64,000 nt of DNA from Comamonadaceae bacterium (GCA_013297875.1 JAAFIW010000024.1:1-64000); one strand, 5' to 3'. Shown: positions 36,051 through 45,477, counted from the first letter of the stretch. A program made the numbers and translations. Notes: generated by a model from the sequence alone, not told the origin.

Positions 36051-36611
36051 TCAATCTAAAGGCACAGCAGATAAGCCTGCCGTCTTGGCGGGGAAGTCAT
36101 GCGCCTGATACATGCGCTGCTTGGCTTTGAAGTACGCACGCGGAAAGGTCAGCAGTGGGTGTTCTATTGGTACGCCTGCAACCTTGGCAATACCTAGTAG
36201 CGAAGCGGTGCGTCCAGCGGTGGCCAAATGTCCCTCAGGCCACTCGAATATTTGCACCCATACCGAGTACGCTGCGCCTTTATCTGGCTTCACGCCCATA
36301 ACTTTGAGCACGGCGGCGTTGATGGCCTTGTGACACTCAGACTTGCGCTCTTGATTCATTGATCCCTCTGGCACATTGAGTTCGATAATGAATTTCCCGG
36401 TCGCAGACACATACGTGTCATCGATGCTTCCACCCAGATACCAATCTTCTGCATCCACCGCACGAAAGCGAACAGAGGCAATCGACCGGCCCTCAGGAGT
36501 GTCTGCTCCTCCTTCTATCTGCAAGATGACATGGGTCAGGTCTTCAGCAAGCGCCTGCTTTTGGCTGGGTGACAGCTTGTTTCTGACATATTCAACGATG
36601 ATGGCTGGCAT
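36051..36611 (-). CDS. Long tautomerase-family protein
   Basis: 186 residues from ATG 36611, with AAGGA upstream. The N-terminus MPAIIVEYVRNKLSPSQKQA gives the catalytic Pro after Met removal, as in 4-oxalocrotonate tautomerase, MSAD and cis-CaaD relatives. A second beta-alpha-beta half (YVSATGKFIIELNVPEGSMN) and an extra C-terminal 60 residues make it longer than the usual 62-150. First gene of the operon, divergent from the HxlR regulator. Confidence 0.8.
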   Translation of the reverse strand: MPAIIVEYVRNKLSPSQKQALAEDLTHVILQIEGGADTPEGRSIASVRFRAVDAEDWYLGGSIDDTYVSATGKFIIELNVPEGSMNQERKSECHKAINAAVLKVMGVKPDKGAAYSVWVQIFEWPEGHLATAGRTASLLGIAKVAGVPIEHPLLTFPRAYFKAKQRMYQAHDFPAKTAGLSAVPLD

Positions 36612-36628
36612 GTAGGATCCTTTCAGTT

Positions 36629-36667
36629 GGTATCTTAAGAATACCATAATTGGTAGTCTTAAGAAAC
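36629..36667. promoter_or_regulatory. Repeated TCTTAAGA operator candidate in the divergent promoter
   Basis: GGTATCTTAAGAATACC (palindromic) at 36629-36645 and GGTAGTCTTAAGAAAC at 36652-36667 share a TCTTAAGA core. They lie between the operon and the HxlR gene, where an autoregulating HxlR dimer would bind. Confidence 0.6.
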
Positions 36668-36688
36668 TTTTTCTGTAAGATCGGCGAC

Positions 36689-37189
36689 ATGACACGTACT
36701 TCTCTTTCGCAACACAACTGCTCGTTAGCTCGGGCCAGCGACATCTTGGGCGACAAGTGGGTGCTGCTCATACTGCGTGACGCTTTTTACGGGCAGCGCA
36801 GCTTTGCGGCTTTCAAAAAACGTCTTGGCGTGACGCAGTCAGTGTTGAGTCAGCGCTTAGCAATGCTTTGTGAACATGAATTGCTCAGGCGTGAGCAAGC
36901 TTCGCAGGATGTGGAGCGATATGACTACCGATTGACCGACAAGGGGCAGGCGTTGTTTCCTGTGTTGGTCGCGTTGACGCAGTGGGGCGATGAGTGGATG
37001 TCAGGCCCCGGGTGCGAACCGGTTCTTATTGTTGAGAAAGCCAACGGTAGGCCGGTCGCAAAAATTCAGGTGCAAAATCGATTAGGTGAATCGTTGACTG
37101 TTCGCGACGTAGCGTTTGCGCCGGGTCCAGGTGCAAATGAAGAAACTCTGGCGCAATTTGCCATGGCTCGGCGTAAATCTGGAGCTTGA
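36689..37189 (+). CDS. HxlR-family transcriptional regulator
   Basis: 166 residues. HxlR winged helix: HNCSLARASDILGDKWVLLI near the N-terminus with the conserved Cys, RSFAAFKKRLGVTQSVLSQR, and YDYRLTDKGQALFPVL. The C-terminal 45 residues (VLIVEKANGRPVAKIQVQNR) are an added domain, possibly for effector binding. The ATG at 36689 gives the family start. Probably controls the divergent seven-gene operon and itself. Confidence 0.9.
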   Translation: MTRTSLSQHNCSLARASDILGDKWVLLILRDAFYGQRSFAAFKKRLGVTQSVLSQRLAMLCEHELLRREQASQDVERYDYRLTDKGQALFPVLVALTQWGDEWMSGPGCEPVLIVEKANGRPVAKIQVQNRLGESLTVRDVAFAPGPGANEETLAQFAMARRKSGA

Positions 37190-37271
37190 CGCGATATACG
37201 TGACAAGGTCCGTATCGTTCGCATAACGGTGATCCTCCAAAGTGCAACGCCATGCAAAGAAATTTGAGTTT

Positions 37272-37455
37272 TCAACCCAGAATTTCCATTAGGGTTTGCA
37301 TAGACAACGGATGCAGTTGCGAGTCAGTTTTGGCCCGACTGAGGAGCTCATGGCGCGCGCCATGGGTGACGAAGAGGGGCAAAAATGGCCGCAAATGCGC
37401 CGTTGGAATCCAAACAGCACCGAAGGTGCGCCTAATGGAAAATCTGGGTTCAAGC
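37272..37455. mobile_element. 184-bp MITE-like element
   Basis: TTCAACCCAGAATTTCCATT at the left and the reverse complement of the right end, TTGAACCCAGATTTTCCATT, form imperfect 23-bp terminal inverted repeats. The right end recurs at about 105-126. No convincing frame inside. Confidence 0.6.
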
Positions 37456-37514
37456 GGGCTGGCGATCGGCTGTCCGCAGCAGGCTACATGAAGGGTGCCG
37501 TCGTGTGTCGGTGA

Positions 37515-37637
37515 AGTTTTGTACGCAACGCGCAGTCTTACGCCGCCCTCGGTCAGCCGGTTCCCACCGCAGCGCTACCCGTCGCCGTGACCCATTGGCT
37601 TGAAGCCGAGCAGGCGGTGATCGCGCAGCCCTGGTAA
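37515..37637 (+). pseudogene. C-terminal gene fragment
   Basis: A 40-codon open frame ending SYAALGQPVPTAALPVAVTH then WLEAEQAVIAQPW and a stop. The composition is that of a genuine protein tail, but it is cut off at the 5' side by a stop and the MITE-like element. Parent family not recognised. Confidence 0.3.
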
Positions 37638-37649
37638 GCGTTAACAGCC

Positions 37650-38408
37650 TTACTTTGGTGCCAGCCGAATGGCGCCATCCAACCGAATCACTTCGCCATT
37701 GAGCATGTCGTTTTCAATGATGTGCTTGGCCAGCTTGGCGTAGTCGCCCGGCGTGCCCAGGCGCGACGGGAAGGGCACGCTGGCGGCCAGCGAGTCTTGC
37801 ACTTCTTTGGGCATGCCAAACATCATCGGCGTGCCAAAAATGCCGGGGGCAATCGTCATGTTGCGAATGCCGTTGCGCGCCAGGTCGCGGGCGATTGGCA
37901 AGGTCATGCCGACGATACCGCCCTTGGACGCGGAGTAGGCCGCCTGGCCAATCTGGCCGTCATAAGCCGCGACCGACGCGGTGGAGATCAGCACGCCGCG
38001 CTCGCCAGTGGCTTCGGGCTCGTTTTTGGCCATGGCTTCAGAGGCCAGGCGAATCATGTTGAAGCTGCCGATCAGATTCACGGTGATGCATTTGCTGAAC
38101 ACGGCCAGCGAATGCGCGCCGTTTTTGCCCACGGTTTTTTCAGCTGGTGCAATGCCGGCGCAGTTGATCAGGCCCATCAGCTTGCCCATGCTGACCGCTT
38201 TGGCCACCACGGCCTGGCCATCGGCTTCCTGACTCACGTCGCATTTGACGAAGGCACCGCCAATGTCCTTGGCGATGGCCTCGCCTTTTTCAGCCTGCAT
38301 GTCGGCAATGACCACGGTGCCGCCGTTGGCCGCCAGCATGCGCGCCGTGCCCTCACCCAGGCCCGATGCGCCGCCGGTGACGATGAATACTTTTCCGCTG
38401 ATGTCCAT
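37650..38408 (-). CDS. 3-hydroxyacyl-CoA dehydrogenase type II (SDR)
   Basis: 252 residues, [27 protein letters not shown] (Asp after beta-2, so NAD), and [20 protein letters not shown]. The long conserved [20 protein letters not shown] and [20 protein letters not shown] match HSD17B10-like dehydrogenases acting on branched 2-methyl-3-hydroxyacyl-CoA in isoleucine and fatty-acid breakdown. ATG at 38408. A LiuR-like palindrome lies 15 nt upstream. Confidence 0.88.
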   Translation of the reverse strand: MDISGKVFIVTGGASGLGEGTARMLAANGGTVVIADMQAEKGEAIAKDIGGAFVKCDVSQEADGQAVVAKAVSMGKLMGLINCAGIAPAEKTVGKNGAHSLAVFSKCITVNLIGSFNMIRLASEAMAKNEPEATGERGVLISTASVAAYDGQIGQAAYSASKGGIVGMTLPIARDLARNGIRNMTIAPGIFGTPMMFGMPKEVQDSLAASVPFPSRLGTPGDYAKLAKHIIENDMLNGEVIRLDGAIRLAPK

Positions 38409-38422
38409 GAAATGCTCCTGAG

Positions 38423-38444
38423 TTGACGTTGACGTAAGCGTCAA
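38423..38444. promoter_or_regulatory. LiuR-like palindrome
   Basis: TTGACGTTGAC and GTAAGCGTCAA pair at 9 of 11 positions. It resembles the TTTACGTTTACGTAAA-like operators of MerR-family LiuR that control branched-chain amino-acid degradation, fitting the downstream dehydrogenase. Confidence 0.5.
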
Positions 38445-38473
38445 TTATCTACAGGGTGACGACAATTAAACAC

Positions 38474-38530
38474 CACTATGCTTTTGATAGCTTCTTGAGC
38501 AGTATTTACCTGGGCGTAAAGCCCTTTTTA
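38474..38530 (+). repeat. Dispersed repeat, copy 13
   Basis: ttttgatagcttcttgagca then gtatttacctgggcgtaaag and cccTTTTT; the GGGCgtaaaGCCC hairpin with T-run is terminator-like on the plus strand. Confidence 0.75.
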
Positions 38531-39571
38531 CTTGAACCCCACCCGATCCAGCATCTGCTGCACCTTGGCCTGGTTGGCACCTACCGCGGCCAGGGGAATG
38601 GTTTCGCTTTTGAACGCGCCGCCGCTCATGGCTTGGAGTGCAGGGTTGGTCACCTGCACGCCTTTGGCGGTGGGCCACTCGTTGTTGCCGTTGGCAAAGT
38701 AGTTTTGTGCGTCTGCGCTGGCCAGGTATTCCAGGAACCGAACAGCGTTGGCTGGGTTTTTGGCGTTTTTGGCGACCGCACCGCCCGCAATGTTCAGGTG
38801 GGTGCCCCAGGACGACTGGTTGGGAAATACCACGCCGACTTTTTCCATCAGGGCTTTGTCGTCAGGGTTGGCCGAGCGCAGCAGGCGGGCAATGTAGTAG
38901 GTGTTGCTCACTGCAATCTGGCATTCGCCCGAGCCCACGGCCTTGATCTGGTCGGTGTCGCCGCCCTTGGGGTCACGGGCCATGTTACCCACGATGCCTT
39001 TGAGCCAGGCTTCAGTTTTGGCCTCACCCGTGTGCTCCATCACAGCGCCAAACAGCGACAGGTTGTAGGGGTGCGAGCCCGAGCGCAGGCAGACCTTGCC
39101 CTTGTTTTTCGCGTCGGCCAACTCTTCATAGGTGTCGACATCGTCTTTTTTGACCTTGACTTTGTCGTACACGATCACGCGGGCGCGGGTGGAAAAGCCA
39201 AACCAGGCCGTGCCGCCATCAGCCGCCGGTTTGGCGCGGTAGGCCGCCGGAATGGCGTCGTCCAGCAGCTTTGACTTGATGGGCTGAAACAGACCATCGG
39301 CGTCGCCTTTGGTCAGCCGCGCAGCGTCGACCAGCAAGATCACGTCGGCCGGCGACGCCGTGCCCTCGGCCTTCAGCCGGGCCAGAATGCCTGCGTCATC
39401 GGCGTCGACCCGGTTGATCTTGATCCCGGTGGCTTTGGTGAAGTTGTCATACAGCGCTTCGTCGGTGCTGTAGTGGCGGGCAGAGTACAGGTTGAGAACC
39501 TGCGCGTCTTGCGCGAAGCAGGCCTGAGCGGCCAGCAACGTGCTGGTGGTGAGCAACAGTTTTTTGAACAT
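38528..39571 (-). CDS. Iron(III) ABC transporter binding protein
   Basis: 347 residues, periplasmic. Signal peptide to ACFAQ; LNLYSARHYSTDEALYDNF, the tandem tyrosines in AVSNTYYIARLL that bind Fe3+, and WGTHLNIAGGAVAKNAKNP. Matches the FutA/FbpA/AfuA group. A Fur-box-like sequence lies about 45 nt upstream of ATG 39571. No permease or ATPase follows here; they must be elsewhere if the uptake system is complete. Confidence 0.9.
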   Translation of the reverse strand: MFKKLLLTTSTLLAAQACFAQDAQVLNLYSARHYSTDEALYDNFTKATGIKINRVDADDAGILARLKAEGTASPADVILLVDAARLTKGDADGLFQPIKSKLLDDAIPAAYRAKPAADGGTAWFGFSTRARVIVYDKVKVKKDDVDTYEELADAKNKGKVCLRSGSHPYNLSLFGAVMEHTGEAKTEAWLKGIVGNMARDPKGGDTDQIKAVGSGECQIAVSNTYYIARLLRSANPDDKALMEKVGVVFPNQSSWGTHLNIAGGAVAKNAKNPANAVRFLEYLASADAQNYFANGNNEWPTAKGVQVTNPALQAMSGGAFKSETIPLAAVGANQAKVQQMLDRVGFK

Positions 39572-39614
39572 CAGAAGTTTCCTTGGCAAATTGAAGTAAC
39601 AGTGGCCTGATGAT

Positions 39615-39640
39615 AAATCAAATAAGAATCATTCTCAATG
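39615..39640. promoter_or_regulatory. Fur box
   Basis: ataagaatcattctcaatgg sits in the promoter region of the iron-binding protein and matches most of the GATAATGATAATCATTATC consensus centre (GAATCATTCTC). Confidence 0.65.
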
Positions 39641-39670
39641 GATGAAAAATCCCAGACAAACCTTACGGAC

Positions 39671-39701
39671 AAAAAAAGGCCCAGTCCGAAGACTGGGCCT
39701 T
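39671..39701 (-). terminator. Phasin gene terminator
   Basis: AAGGCCCAGTC-cgaa-GACTGGGCCTT is a perfect 11-bp hairpin; on the minus strand it is followed by seven T (A-run 39671-39677). It ends the phasin transcript about 155 nt after its stop. Confidence 0.85.
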
Positions 39702-39854
39702 AACTGGATCCCTGAACCGTCAAAGGTGTCGAAAGGACCCGAGGAGACAACTGAAGAACTCTTGATAACTGCTCAAGAGTATCGGATGGATGCCCTCTGA
39801 TTCGTAGAGTTCCCGCCTTAAACGGGCTGGTACGCCGCCAGGTGCAGAGCCTGA

Positions 39855-40421
39855 TCAGGCAGCCGCGCGCTTACGGCTGGGTGTGCTGGTGGTCGCGGTT
39901 TCGGCGGCGCTCATGGCGCTTTTGCTCACGGCGTTGAAGTTGGCTTCAGCCACTTCGCTGGCTTGTTTCATGGCTTTTTGAACCGATTCCATGGCGTTGT
40001 TGCCAGCGGCAATGGCGCTCTTGAACACGGCAACAGCGGTCTCGGAACCGGCGGGTGCGTTTTTGGCAGCGTTGTCCACCACAGCCATGAATTTCTGCTG
40101 GGCTTCAGCGGCTTGGGCTTCGAAAGCCTTGCCGAACTCAGCGCCGGTGCCGGAAGCGATGTCATACAGGTGGCGGCTGTAAGAAGCGGTTTTTTCAGCG
40201 AGGGGCTGCAGCATGCCGGCTTGCATGGCCATCAGTTCTTGTGCGTCTTTCACGCTCAGCATGGCTTGAGCGGTGCCAGCGGCTTCGGTCATGGCGGCTT
40301 TGGAAGCGGTCATGTTCAGCTCAACCAGCTTCTCCACACCTTCGAATGCTTTGGCGGTCAGGCCAAACAGGGTGTCGAGGTTGGCTTTGTGCGATGCAAT
40401 CATTTGTTCAGCGGTCAGCAT
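39855..40421 (-). CDS. phaP: Phasin family protein
   Basis: 188 residues, fully helical, with the phasin pattern [33 protein letters not shown] and [16 protein letters not shown]. Ala/Lys-rich C-terminal tail ([11 protein letters not shown]). Phasins coat polyhydroxyalkanoate granules. PhaR-operator-like sites lie upstream; a strong hairpin terminator lies downstream. Transcribed away from the histone-deacetylase-like operon. Confidence 0.93.
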   Translation of the reverse strand: MLTAEQMIASHKANLDTLFGLTAKAFEGVEKLVELNMTASKAAMTEAAGTAQAMLSVKDAQELMAMQAGMLQPLAEKTASYSRHLYDIASGTGAEFGKAFEAQAAEAQQKFMAVVDNAAKNAPAGSETAVAVFKSAIAAGNNAMESVQKAMKQASEVAEANFNAVSKSAMSAAETATTSTPSRKRAAA

Positions 40422-40476
40422 GGTGTATCTCCAGTAAAAGTAAAACTACGGTAGGGGGCCACAGCTGCTCTGAAAT

Positions 40477-40548
40477 TGTTGCAGTGCAGCATGAAACAGA
40501 TTTTAGGGCGGGTTTGTGACATTGCAAGCCTTTTGTGCTGCATTGCAG
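40477..40548. promoter_or_regulatory. Two PhaR-like operators
   Basis: CTGCATTGCAG at 40538-40548 is a perfect CTGC-N3-GCAG site; TTGTTGCAGTGCAGCAT at 40477-40492 is a second TGC-rich, near-palindromic site. Sites of this kind bind PhaR, which represses phasin genes until PHA is made. They lie between phaP and the divergent HDAC-like gene. Confidence 0.6.
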
Positions 40549-40607
40549 CAAATTTAGGTGGCGTGCTCAAAACGAAGCATTCCGAACCAATTGCGCAAAA
40601 TACCCGC

Positions 40608-41525
40608 ATGCATGTTTTCTACGCCGACCAGTTTGTGCTGCCGCTGCCGCCAGGCCACCGCTTTCCGATGGCCAAGTACCAGATCCTGCGCGACCGCCTG
40701 GCGCTGGAGCTGCCGCAGATCCAACTGCAGCAGGCCTTGCGCGCCAGCGACGGGCAACTGGCCCTGGCGCACTCGCCTGCCTATGTCGATGCGATCTCGT
40801 CGGGCAGCATCAGCCCACAGGCCATGCGAGAAATTGGTTTCCCCTGGAGCACGGCCATGGCAGAGCGTGCGCGCCGGTCAGTAGGCGCAACCATTGGTGC
40901 CTGCCGTGCCGCACTGGCCCATGGGATAGCCGCCAACATCGCGGGTGGCACCCACCATTCCTATGCCGAAAAAGGCGGTGGTTTTTGCGTGTTCAACGAT
41001 GCAGCGGTCAGCGCCCGCTTGATGCAGGCCGAAGTGGGTCGCAATTTTCCGGTCGCAGTCATTGACCTGGATGTGCACCAAGGCAACGGCACAGCCGCCA
41101 TCTTTGCCAAAGACGCCAGCGTGTTCACGCTGTCTATGCACGGGGAGAAAAACTTCCCTTTTCGCAAAGAAGCCAGCGACCTGGACATCGACCTGCCCGA
41201 TGGCTGCCAGGACAGCGATTACCTGCACGCCCTGGAAGGCGCGTTGGACGAGCTGGAGCAGCGCTTCACGCCGAAACTGGTGATTTATCTGGCCGGTGCT
41301 GACCCACACGAAGGCGACCGTCTGGGCCGGCTCAAGCTCACGTTTGACGGCCTAGAAGCCCGCGACCGCCGGGTGTTTGACTGGGCCTGGCAACGGCGCA
41401 TTCCGCTGACCTTTGCGATGGCCGGTGGCTATGGCGTGCGCATTGAAGACACGGTGCAAGTGCAGATGAACACCTTTCGCACCGCTTTGCAGTACCACGC
41501 GCGCTGGCAGAATCAGCCCACATGA
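40608..41525 (+). CDS. Histone deacetylase-like amidohydrolase
   Basis: 305 residues. Zn amidohydrolase of the HDAC/AcuC/APAH superfamily: AGGTHHSYAEKGGGFCVFND with the active-site His pair, DLDVHQGNGTA with Asp-His ligands, AGADPHEGDRLG, and AMAGGYGV near the end. Deacetylates an acyl-amine, perhaps acetyl-lysine or acetylpolyamine. ATG 40608 (MHVFYADQF) is the family start. Overlaps the thioesterase by ATGA. Confidence 0.9.
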   Translation: MHVFYADQFVLPLPPGHRFPMAKYQILRDRLALELPQIQLQQALRASDGQLALAHSPAYVDAISSGSISPQAMREIGFPWSTAMAERARRSVGATIGACRAALAHGIAANIAGGTHHSYAEKGGGFCVFNDAAVSARLMQAEVGRNFPVAVIDLDVHQGNGTAAIFAKDASVFTLSMHGEKNFPFRKEASDLDIDLPDGCQDSDYLHALEGALDELEQRFTPKLVIYLAGADPHEGDRLGRLKLTFDGLEARDRRVFDWAWQRRIPLTFAMAGGYGVRIEDTVQVQMNTFRTALQYHARWQNQPT

Positions 41526-41962
41526 GCGACCACGCCAAACCCCAACCCGAGCCCCGTAGCGCCTACCGACTGTTTCGCGCCATCAGCACCCGCTGGATGG
41601 ACAACGATGCCTATGGCCATGTGAACAACGTCATCTACTACAGCTGGTTTGACACCGCCGTCAACGCCCACTTGATCGAGCAAGGCGCGTTGGACATTCA
41701 CCAGGGCGACACGATTGGTCTGGTGATTGAAACCCAGTGCAACTACTTTGCGCCACTGGCCTTTCCGCAAACGGTGGAAGCGGGTTTGCGGGTGGCCCGC
41801 ATGGGCACCTCCAGCGTGCGCTACGAGGTGGGTTTGTTTGCGCAAGACCAGCCCACGGCTGCTGCGCAAGGCCACTTTGTTCATGTGTATGTCGACAAGC
41901 AAACCCGCCGCCCCGTGCCCCTTCCCGCCAAACTTAAATCTGTTCTGGAAAAACTTCAATGA
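41522..41962 (+). CDS. Acyl-CoA thioesterase (4HBT/YbgC type)
   Basis: 146 residues. Hotdog enzyme with the signature TRWMDNDAYGHVNNVIYYSW (Asp-x-x-GHVNN), typical of 4-hydroxybenzoyl-CoA thioesterase and FadM/YbgC. Cleaves acyl-CoA in the cytoplasm. Overlaps genes on both sides by 4 nt, so HDAC-like, thioesterase and nitroreductase are translated together. Confidence 0.9.
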   Translation: MSDHAKPQPEPRSAYRLFRAISTRWMDNDAYGHVNNVIYYSWFDTAVNAHLIEQGALDIHQGDTIGLVIETQCNYFAPLAFPQTVEAGLRVARMGTSSVRYEVGLFAQDQPTAAAQGHFVHVYVDKQTRRPVPLPAKLKSVLEKLQ

Positions 41963-42678
41963 GCCAAGTTGCCACCGTGATTCAAGACCCCGCCAGCGTT
42001 GACGCGGCCATTCAAAGCCGCTTCTCGGCCCGCGCTTTTTTGCCCAAGCCCGTGACGCGTGAAACCATCGAGGGTATCCTGCAAGTGGCCAGCCGCGCCG
42101 CCAGCGGCACCAACACCCAGCCCTGGAAAACCTATGTGCTGCAGGGTGCCAGCCGCGACAGCCTGGTGCAAAAAGTCTGCACCGCACACGACGCGATCCG
42201 AGACAACCCGGCGCTGGCTGCGGAGCACAAAGAGGAATACGACTACTACCCCGAAAAATGGGTCAGCCCGTACATTGACCGCCGCCGCGAAAATGGCTGG
42301 AGCCTCTATGGGCTGCTGGGTATCACCAAGGCCGACAAAGACAAGATGCACGCCCAGCACCAGCGCAACTACCAATTTTTCGACGCGCCGGTGGGCCTGA
42401 TGTTCACGCTGGACCGCGTGATGGGCCGCGGCAGCCTGGTGGACTACGGCATGTTTCTGCAAAGCATCATGGTGGCCGCCCGCGCCCGCGGTCTGCACAC
42501 CTGCCCGCAGGCCGCCTGGAACGGCTTTGCCAAGATCATCCTGCCGCACATTGGCGCGGGGCCCGATGAAATGCTGGTCTGCGGCATGTCGCTGGGATTT
42601 GCAGACGAGTCGGCGCCGGTCAACAGCTTTCACACGCCGCGCGAGCCGGTGGAGCAGTTCACGCGCTGGTTGGAGTGA
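41959..42678 (+). CDS. Nitroreductase family protein
   Basis: 239 residues, FMN-dependent NAD(P)H oxidoreductase fold. SRFSARAFLPKPVTRETIEG and SGTNTQPWKTYVL are the FMN-binding N-terminus; GRGSLVDYGMFLQSIMVAAR and FHTPREPVEQF follow in the usual order. Substrate unknown; some members reduce nitroaromatics, quinones or enones. Third gene of the HDAC-like operon. Confidence 0.88.
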   Translation: MSQVATVIQDPASVDAAIQSRFSARAFLPKPVTRETIEGILQVASRAASGTNTQPWKTYVLQGASRDSLVQKVCTAHDAIRDNPALAAEHKEEYDYYPEKWVSPYIDRRRENGWSLYGLLGITKADKDKMHAQHQRNYQFFDAPVGLMFTLDRVMGRGSLVDYGMFLQSIMVAARARGLHTCPQAAWNGFAKIILPHIGAGPDEMLVCGMSLGFADESAPVNSFHTPREPVEQFTRWLE

Positions 42679-42683
42679 TACAT

Positions 42684-42740
42684 TTCAATGCTATTAATTC
42701 AATAGCTGCTTGAGCAATGAATCTCTGGGCTAACAGCCAA
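42684..42740 (+). repeat. Dispersed repeat, copy 14
   Basis: ctattaattcaatagctgct then tgagcaatgaatctctgggc; between the nitroreductase gene and pncB. Confidence 0.8.
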
Positions 42741-42772
42741 AAAGTCCAAAAAGTCCATAACCAAGGCCTTTC

Positions 42773-43960
42773 ATGATCATCACCAGCCTGCTCGACACCG
42801 ACCTCTACAAGTTCACCATGATGCAGGTGGTGCTGCACCAGTTTCCCGGTGCGCAGGTGGAATACAAATTCAAGTGCCGCAACCCCGGCGTGCAACTCGC
42901 GCCATTTGCCAGTGAAATTCGCGACGAAATCCGCGCCCTGTGTGGCCTGCATTTTTATGACGCCGAGCTGTCTTACCTGCGCAGCATGCGCTTCATCAAA
43001 AGTGACTTTGTGGATTTTCTCGGGCTGTTTCGCCTGAACGAGAAATACATCACCGTGACTGCCTTGCCGTCGGGCGAGGTCGAAATCAGCATTCGTGGGC
43101 CGTGGCTGCACACGATTTTGTTTGAGATTCCGGTGCTGGCCATCGTCAATGAAGTCTATTTCCGCAACATTCAAAAAGTGCCTGACTTCATGGAAGGCCG
43201 CAAGCGCCTGGACGAGAAAATCAAGTTGCTGCAGGCGGACGATTTGCGTGCGCTGCGCATTGCCGACTACGGCACCCGCCGCCGCTTTTCCAAGGCCTGG
43301 CATGAAGAGGTGTTGCGCGTGCTGTCGGCCCGCCTGGGTACCCAGCAACTGGCCGGCACCAGCAATGTGCTGTTTGCGATGAAGCTGGGTTTGACCCCGC
43401 TGGGCACCATGGCGCACGAGTACCTGCAAGCCTGCCAGGCCCTGGGTCCGCGGCTGCGCGACAGCCAGGTGTTTGCGTTTGAATCATGGGCCAAAGAGTA
43501 CCGGGGTGACTTAGGGATCGCGCTGTCGGACGTGTATGGCATGAACGCCTTTTTGCGCGATTTCGACATGTATTTCTGCAAGCTGTTTGACGGTGCGCGC
43601 CACGACAGCGGCGACCCTTTCCACTGGGGCGAGCGCATGCTGGCCCACTACCAGCACAACCGCGTAGACCCCAAAACCAAGACGCTGATCTTCAGCGACG
43701 GTCTCACCGTGCCGCGCACCATCGAGCTGTACCAGCAGTTCCATGGTCGCTGCCAGCTAGCGTTTGGCATTGGTACCAATTTAACGAACGACCTGGGCGA
43801 CCCGCCAGACCACGTGCCGCTTCAGATCGTCATCAAAATGGTGCGGGCCAACGGTCAGCCGGTCGCCAAACTGTCCGACACACCGTCTAAAAACATGTGT
43901 GAAGACGAAAAGTATCTGGCCTACCTGCGCCAGGTTTTTGAGATTGCCACCCCACCATGA
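42773..43960 (+). CDS. pncB: Nicotinate phosphoribosyltransferase
   Basis: 395 residues, first step of NAD salvage from nicotinate. [20 protein letters not shown] at the N-terminus, [15 protein letters not shown] with the His that is phosphorylated during ATP coupling, [15 protein letters not shown], and [13 protein letters not shown]. Length fits the bacterial PncB. Overlaps the antiporter gene by ATGA. Confidence 0.96.
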   Translation: MIITSLLDTDLYKFTMMQVVLHQFPGAQVEYKFKCRNPGVQLAPFASEIRDEIRALCGLHFYDAELSYLRSMRFIKSDFVDFLGLFRLNEKYITVTALPSGEVEISIRGPWLHTILFEIPVLAIVNEVYFRNIQKVPDFMEGRKRLDEKIKLLQADDLRALRIADYGTRRRFSKAWHEEVLRVLSARLGTQQLAGTSNVLFAMKLGLTPLGTMAHEYLQACQALGPRLRDSQVFAFESWAKEYRGDLGIALSDVYGMNAFLRDFDMYFCKLFDGARHDSGDPFHWGERMLAHYQHNRVDPKTKTLIFSDGLTVPRTIELYQQFHGRCQLAFGIGTNLTNDLGDPPDHVPLQIVIKMVRANGQPVAKLSDTPSKNMCEDEKYLAYLRQVFEIATPP

Positions 43961-45387
43961 ACTGCACCATGAACCGCTCCTTTGTGTTTCGCGTCATCCT
44001 CATTGCAGCCCTGCTGATCCAGCCACAATGGGCCTTGGCCGCCGACTTTGACGGCAGCCAACTGGCCGTGTGGTGGAGCGTGCCGTTTGTCGGCGTGCTG
44101 CTGTCGATTGCCTTGCTGCCCTTGCTGGCGGCGCAGTTCTGGCACCACCACTACGGCAAGGTGGCTGCCTTCTGGGCGCTGGCATTTTTGCTGCCGTTTG
44201 CGTTTTTCTACGGCACCACGGCCGCCGCCACCGGTCTGGTGCATGCACTGGTGGCCGAGTACATCCCGTTTGTGATTTTGCTCACCGCCCTGTTCACCGT
44301 GGCCGGTGGCATTCACATTCGCGGCAACCTGCACGGCGGCCCGGGCTTGAACACCGCCATTTTGGCCATTGGCGCGGTGCTGGCCAGCTTCATGGGCACC
44401 ACGGGTGCGTCGATGTTACTGATTCGCCCGCTGATTCGCGCCAACGACAACCGCCAGCACAAGGCCCATGTGGTGGTGTTCTTTATCTTCGTCGTCTCCA
44501 ACGTGGGCGGCTCGCTCACGCCGCTGGGTGATCCGCCGCTGTTTCTGGGCTTCTTGAAAGGTGTTGATTTTTTCTGGACCGTTAAACACATCTTTCCTGA
44601 AACCCTGTTCATGCTGGGCAGCTTGCTGGCTATTTTTTATGCGCTGGACTGGTGGTACTACCACCACAAGGAAGAAGTGCAGAAATTCGACCCCACGCCC
44701 GACACGGGTCGCATCGGGTTTGATGGAAAGGTCAACTTTTTGCTCCTGGTCGCCATCATGGGTTTTGTGTTGCTCAGCGGCGCCTGGAAATCACCCGTTG
44801 GTTTTGAGGTGATGGGAACACCCGTGGCTTTGCCCAGCCTGGTTCGAGATGTTGCGCTGGTATTGATCACCCTGGCATCGCTGAAGCTCACCGCCGCGCG
44901 CGTGCACGAAGCCAACCAGTTCTCCTGGGCACCCATGCTCGAAGTCGCCAAGCTGTTTGCCGGCATTTTTCTCACCATCATCCCCGTGATTGCCATGCTC
45001 AAAGCCGGCGTGAACGGCCCGTTTGGTGCGGTGGTGGCCCTGGTCACCCGACCCGATGGTTCGCCCGACCCGGCAATGTACTTCTGGGCCACCGGAGCAC
45101 TCAGCTCTTTCCTGGACAACGCACCCACCTACCTGGTGTTTTTCAACACCGCCGGCGGCGACCCGGCCGTGCTGATGACTACCCTCGCCCCCACATTGGC
45201 CGCCATTTCAGCAGGCGCCGTGTTCATGGGTGCCAACACCTACATCGGCAACGCCCCCAACATGATGGTCAAAGCCGTCGCCGAAGACCGCGGCGTGAAA
45301 ATGCCCAGCTTCTTCGGCTACATGGCCTGGTCAGGGGCGGTGCTGCTGCCGCTGTTTGCGGTGGTGACGGTGATCTGGTTTCGGTAA
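43957..45387 (+). CDS. Sodium:proton antiporter, NhaD type
   Basis: 476 residues with about 12 hydrophobic segments and a cleavable-looking N-terminus. Ion-transporter superfamily signatures: [40 protein letters not shown] and [14 protein letters not shown] with [11 protein letters not shown]. This fits NhaD-like Na+/H+ antiporters; a citrate-transporter-like annotation is the alternative. Coupled to pncB by a 4-nt overlap with no obvious functional link. Confidence 0.88.
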   Translation: MNCTMNRSFVFRVILIAALLIQPQWALAADFDGSQLAVWWSVPFVGVLLSIALLPLLAAQFWHHHYGKVAAFWALAFLLPFAFFYGTTAAATGLVHALVAEYIPFVILLTALFTVAGGIHIRGNLHGGPGLNTAILAIGAVLASFMGTTGASMLLIRPLIRANDNRQHKAHVVVFFIFVVSNVGGSLTPLGDPPLFLGFLKGVDFFWTVKHIFPETLFMLGSLLAIFYALDWWYYHHKEEVQKFDPTPDTGRIGFDGKVNFLLLVAIMGFVLLSGAWKSPVGFEVMGTPVALPSLVRDVALVLITLASLKLTAARVHEANQFSWAPMLEVAKLFAGIFLTIIPVIAMLKAGVNGPFGAVVALVTRPDGSPDPAMYFWATGALSSFLDNAPTYLVFFNTAGGDPAVLMTTLAPTLAAISAGAVFMGANTYIGNAPNMMVKAVAEDRGVKMPSFFGYMAWSGAVLLPLFAVVTVIWFR

Positions 45388-45399
45388 AAGCCGGTCTGA

Positions 45400-45452
45400 T
45401 GACTATATTTTTTATAGCGGCTTGAGCAGTAAACACATGGGCTAACGGCCGA
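45400..45452 (+). repeat. Dispersed repeat, copy 15
   Basis: tttttatagcggcttgagca then gtaaacacatgggctaacgg; between the antiporter and the Bug gene. Confidence 0.75.
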
Positions 45453-45477
45453 TTTGACACAAAAACACTGGCTGTCT

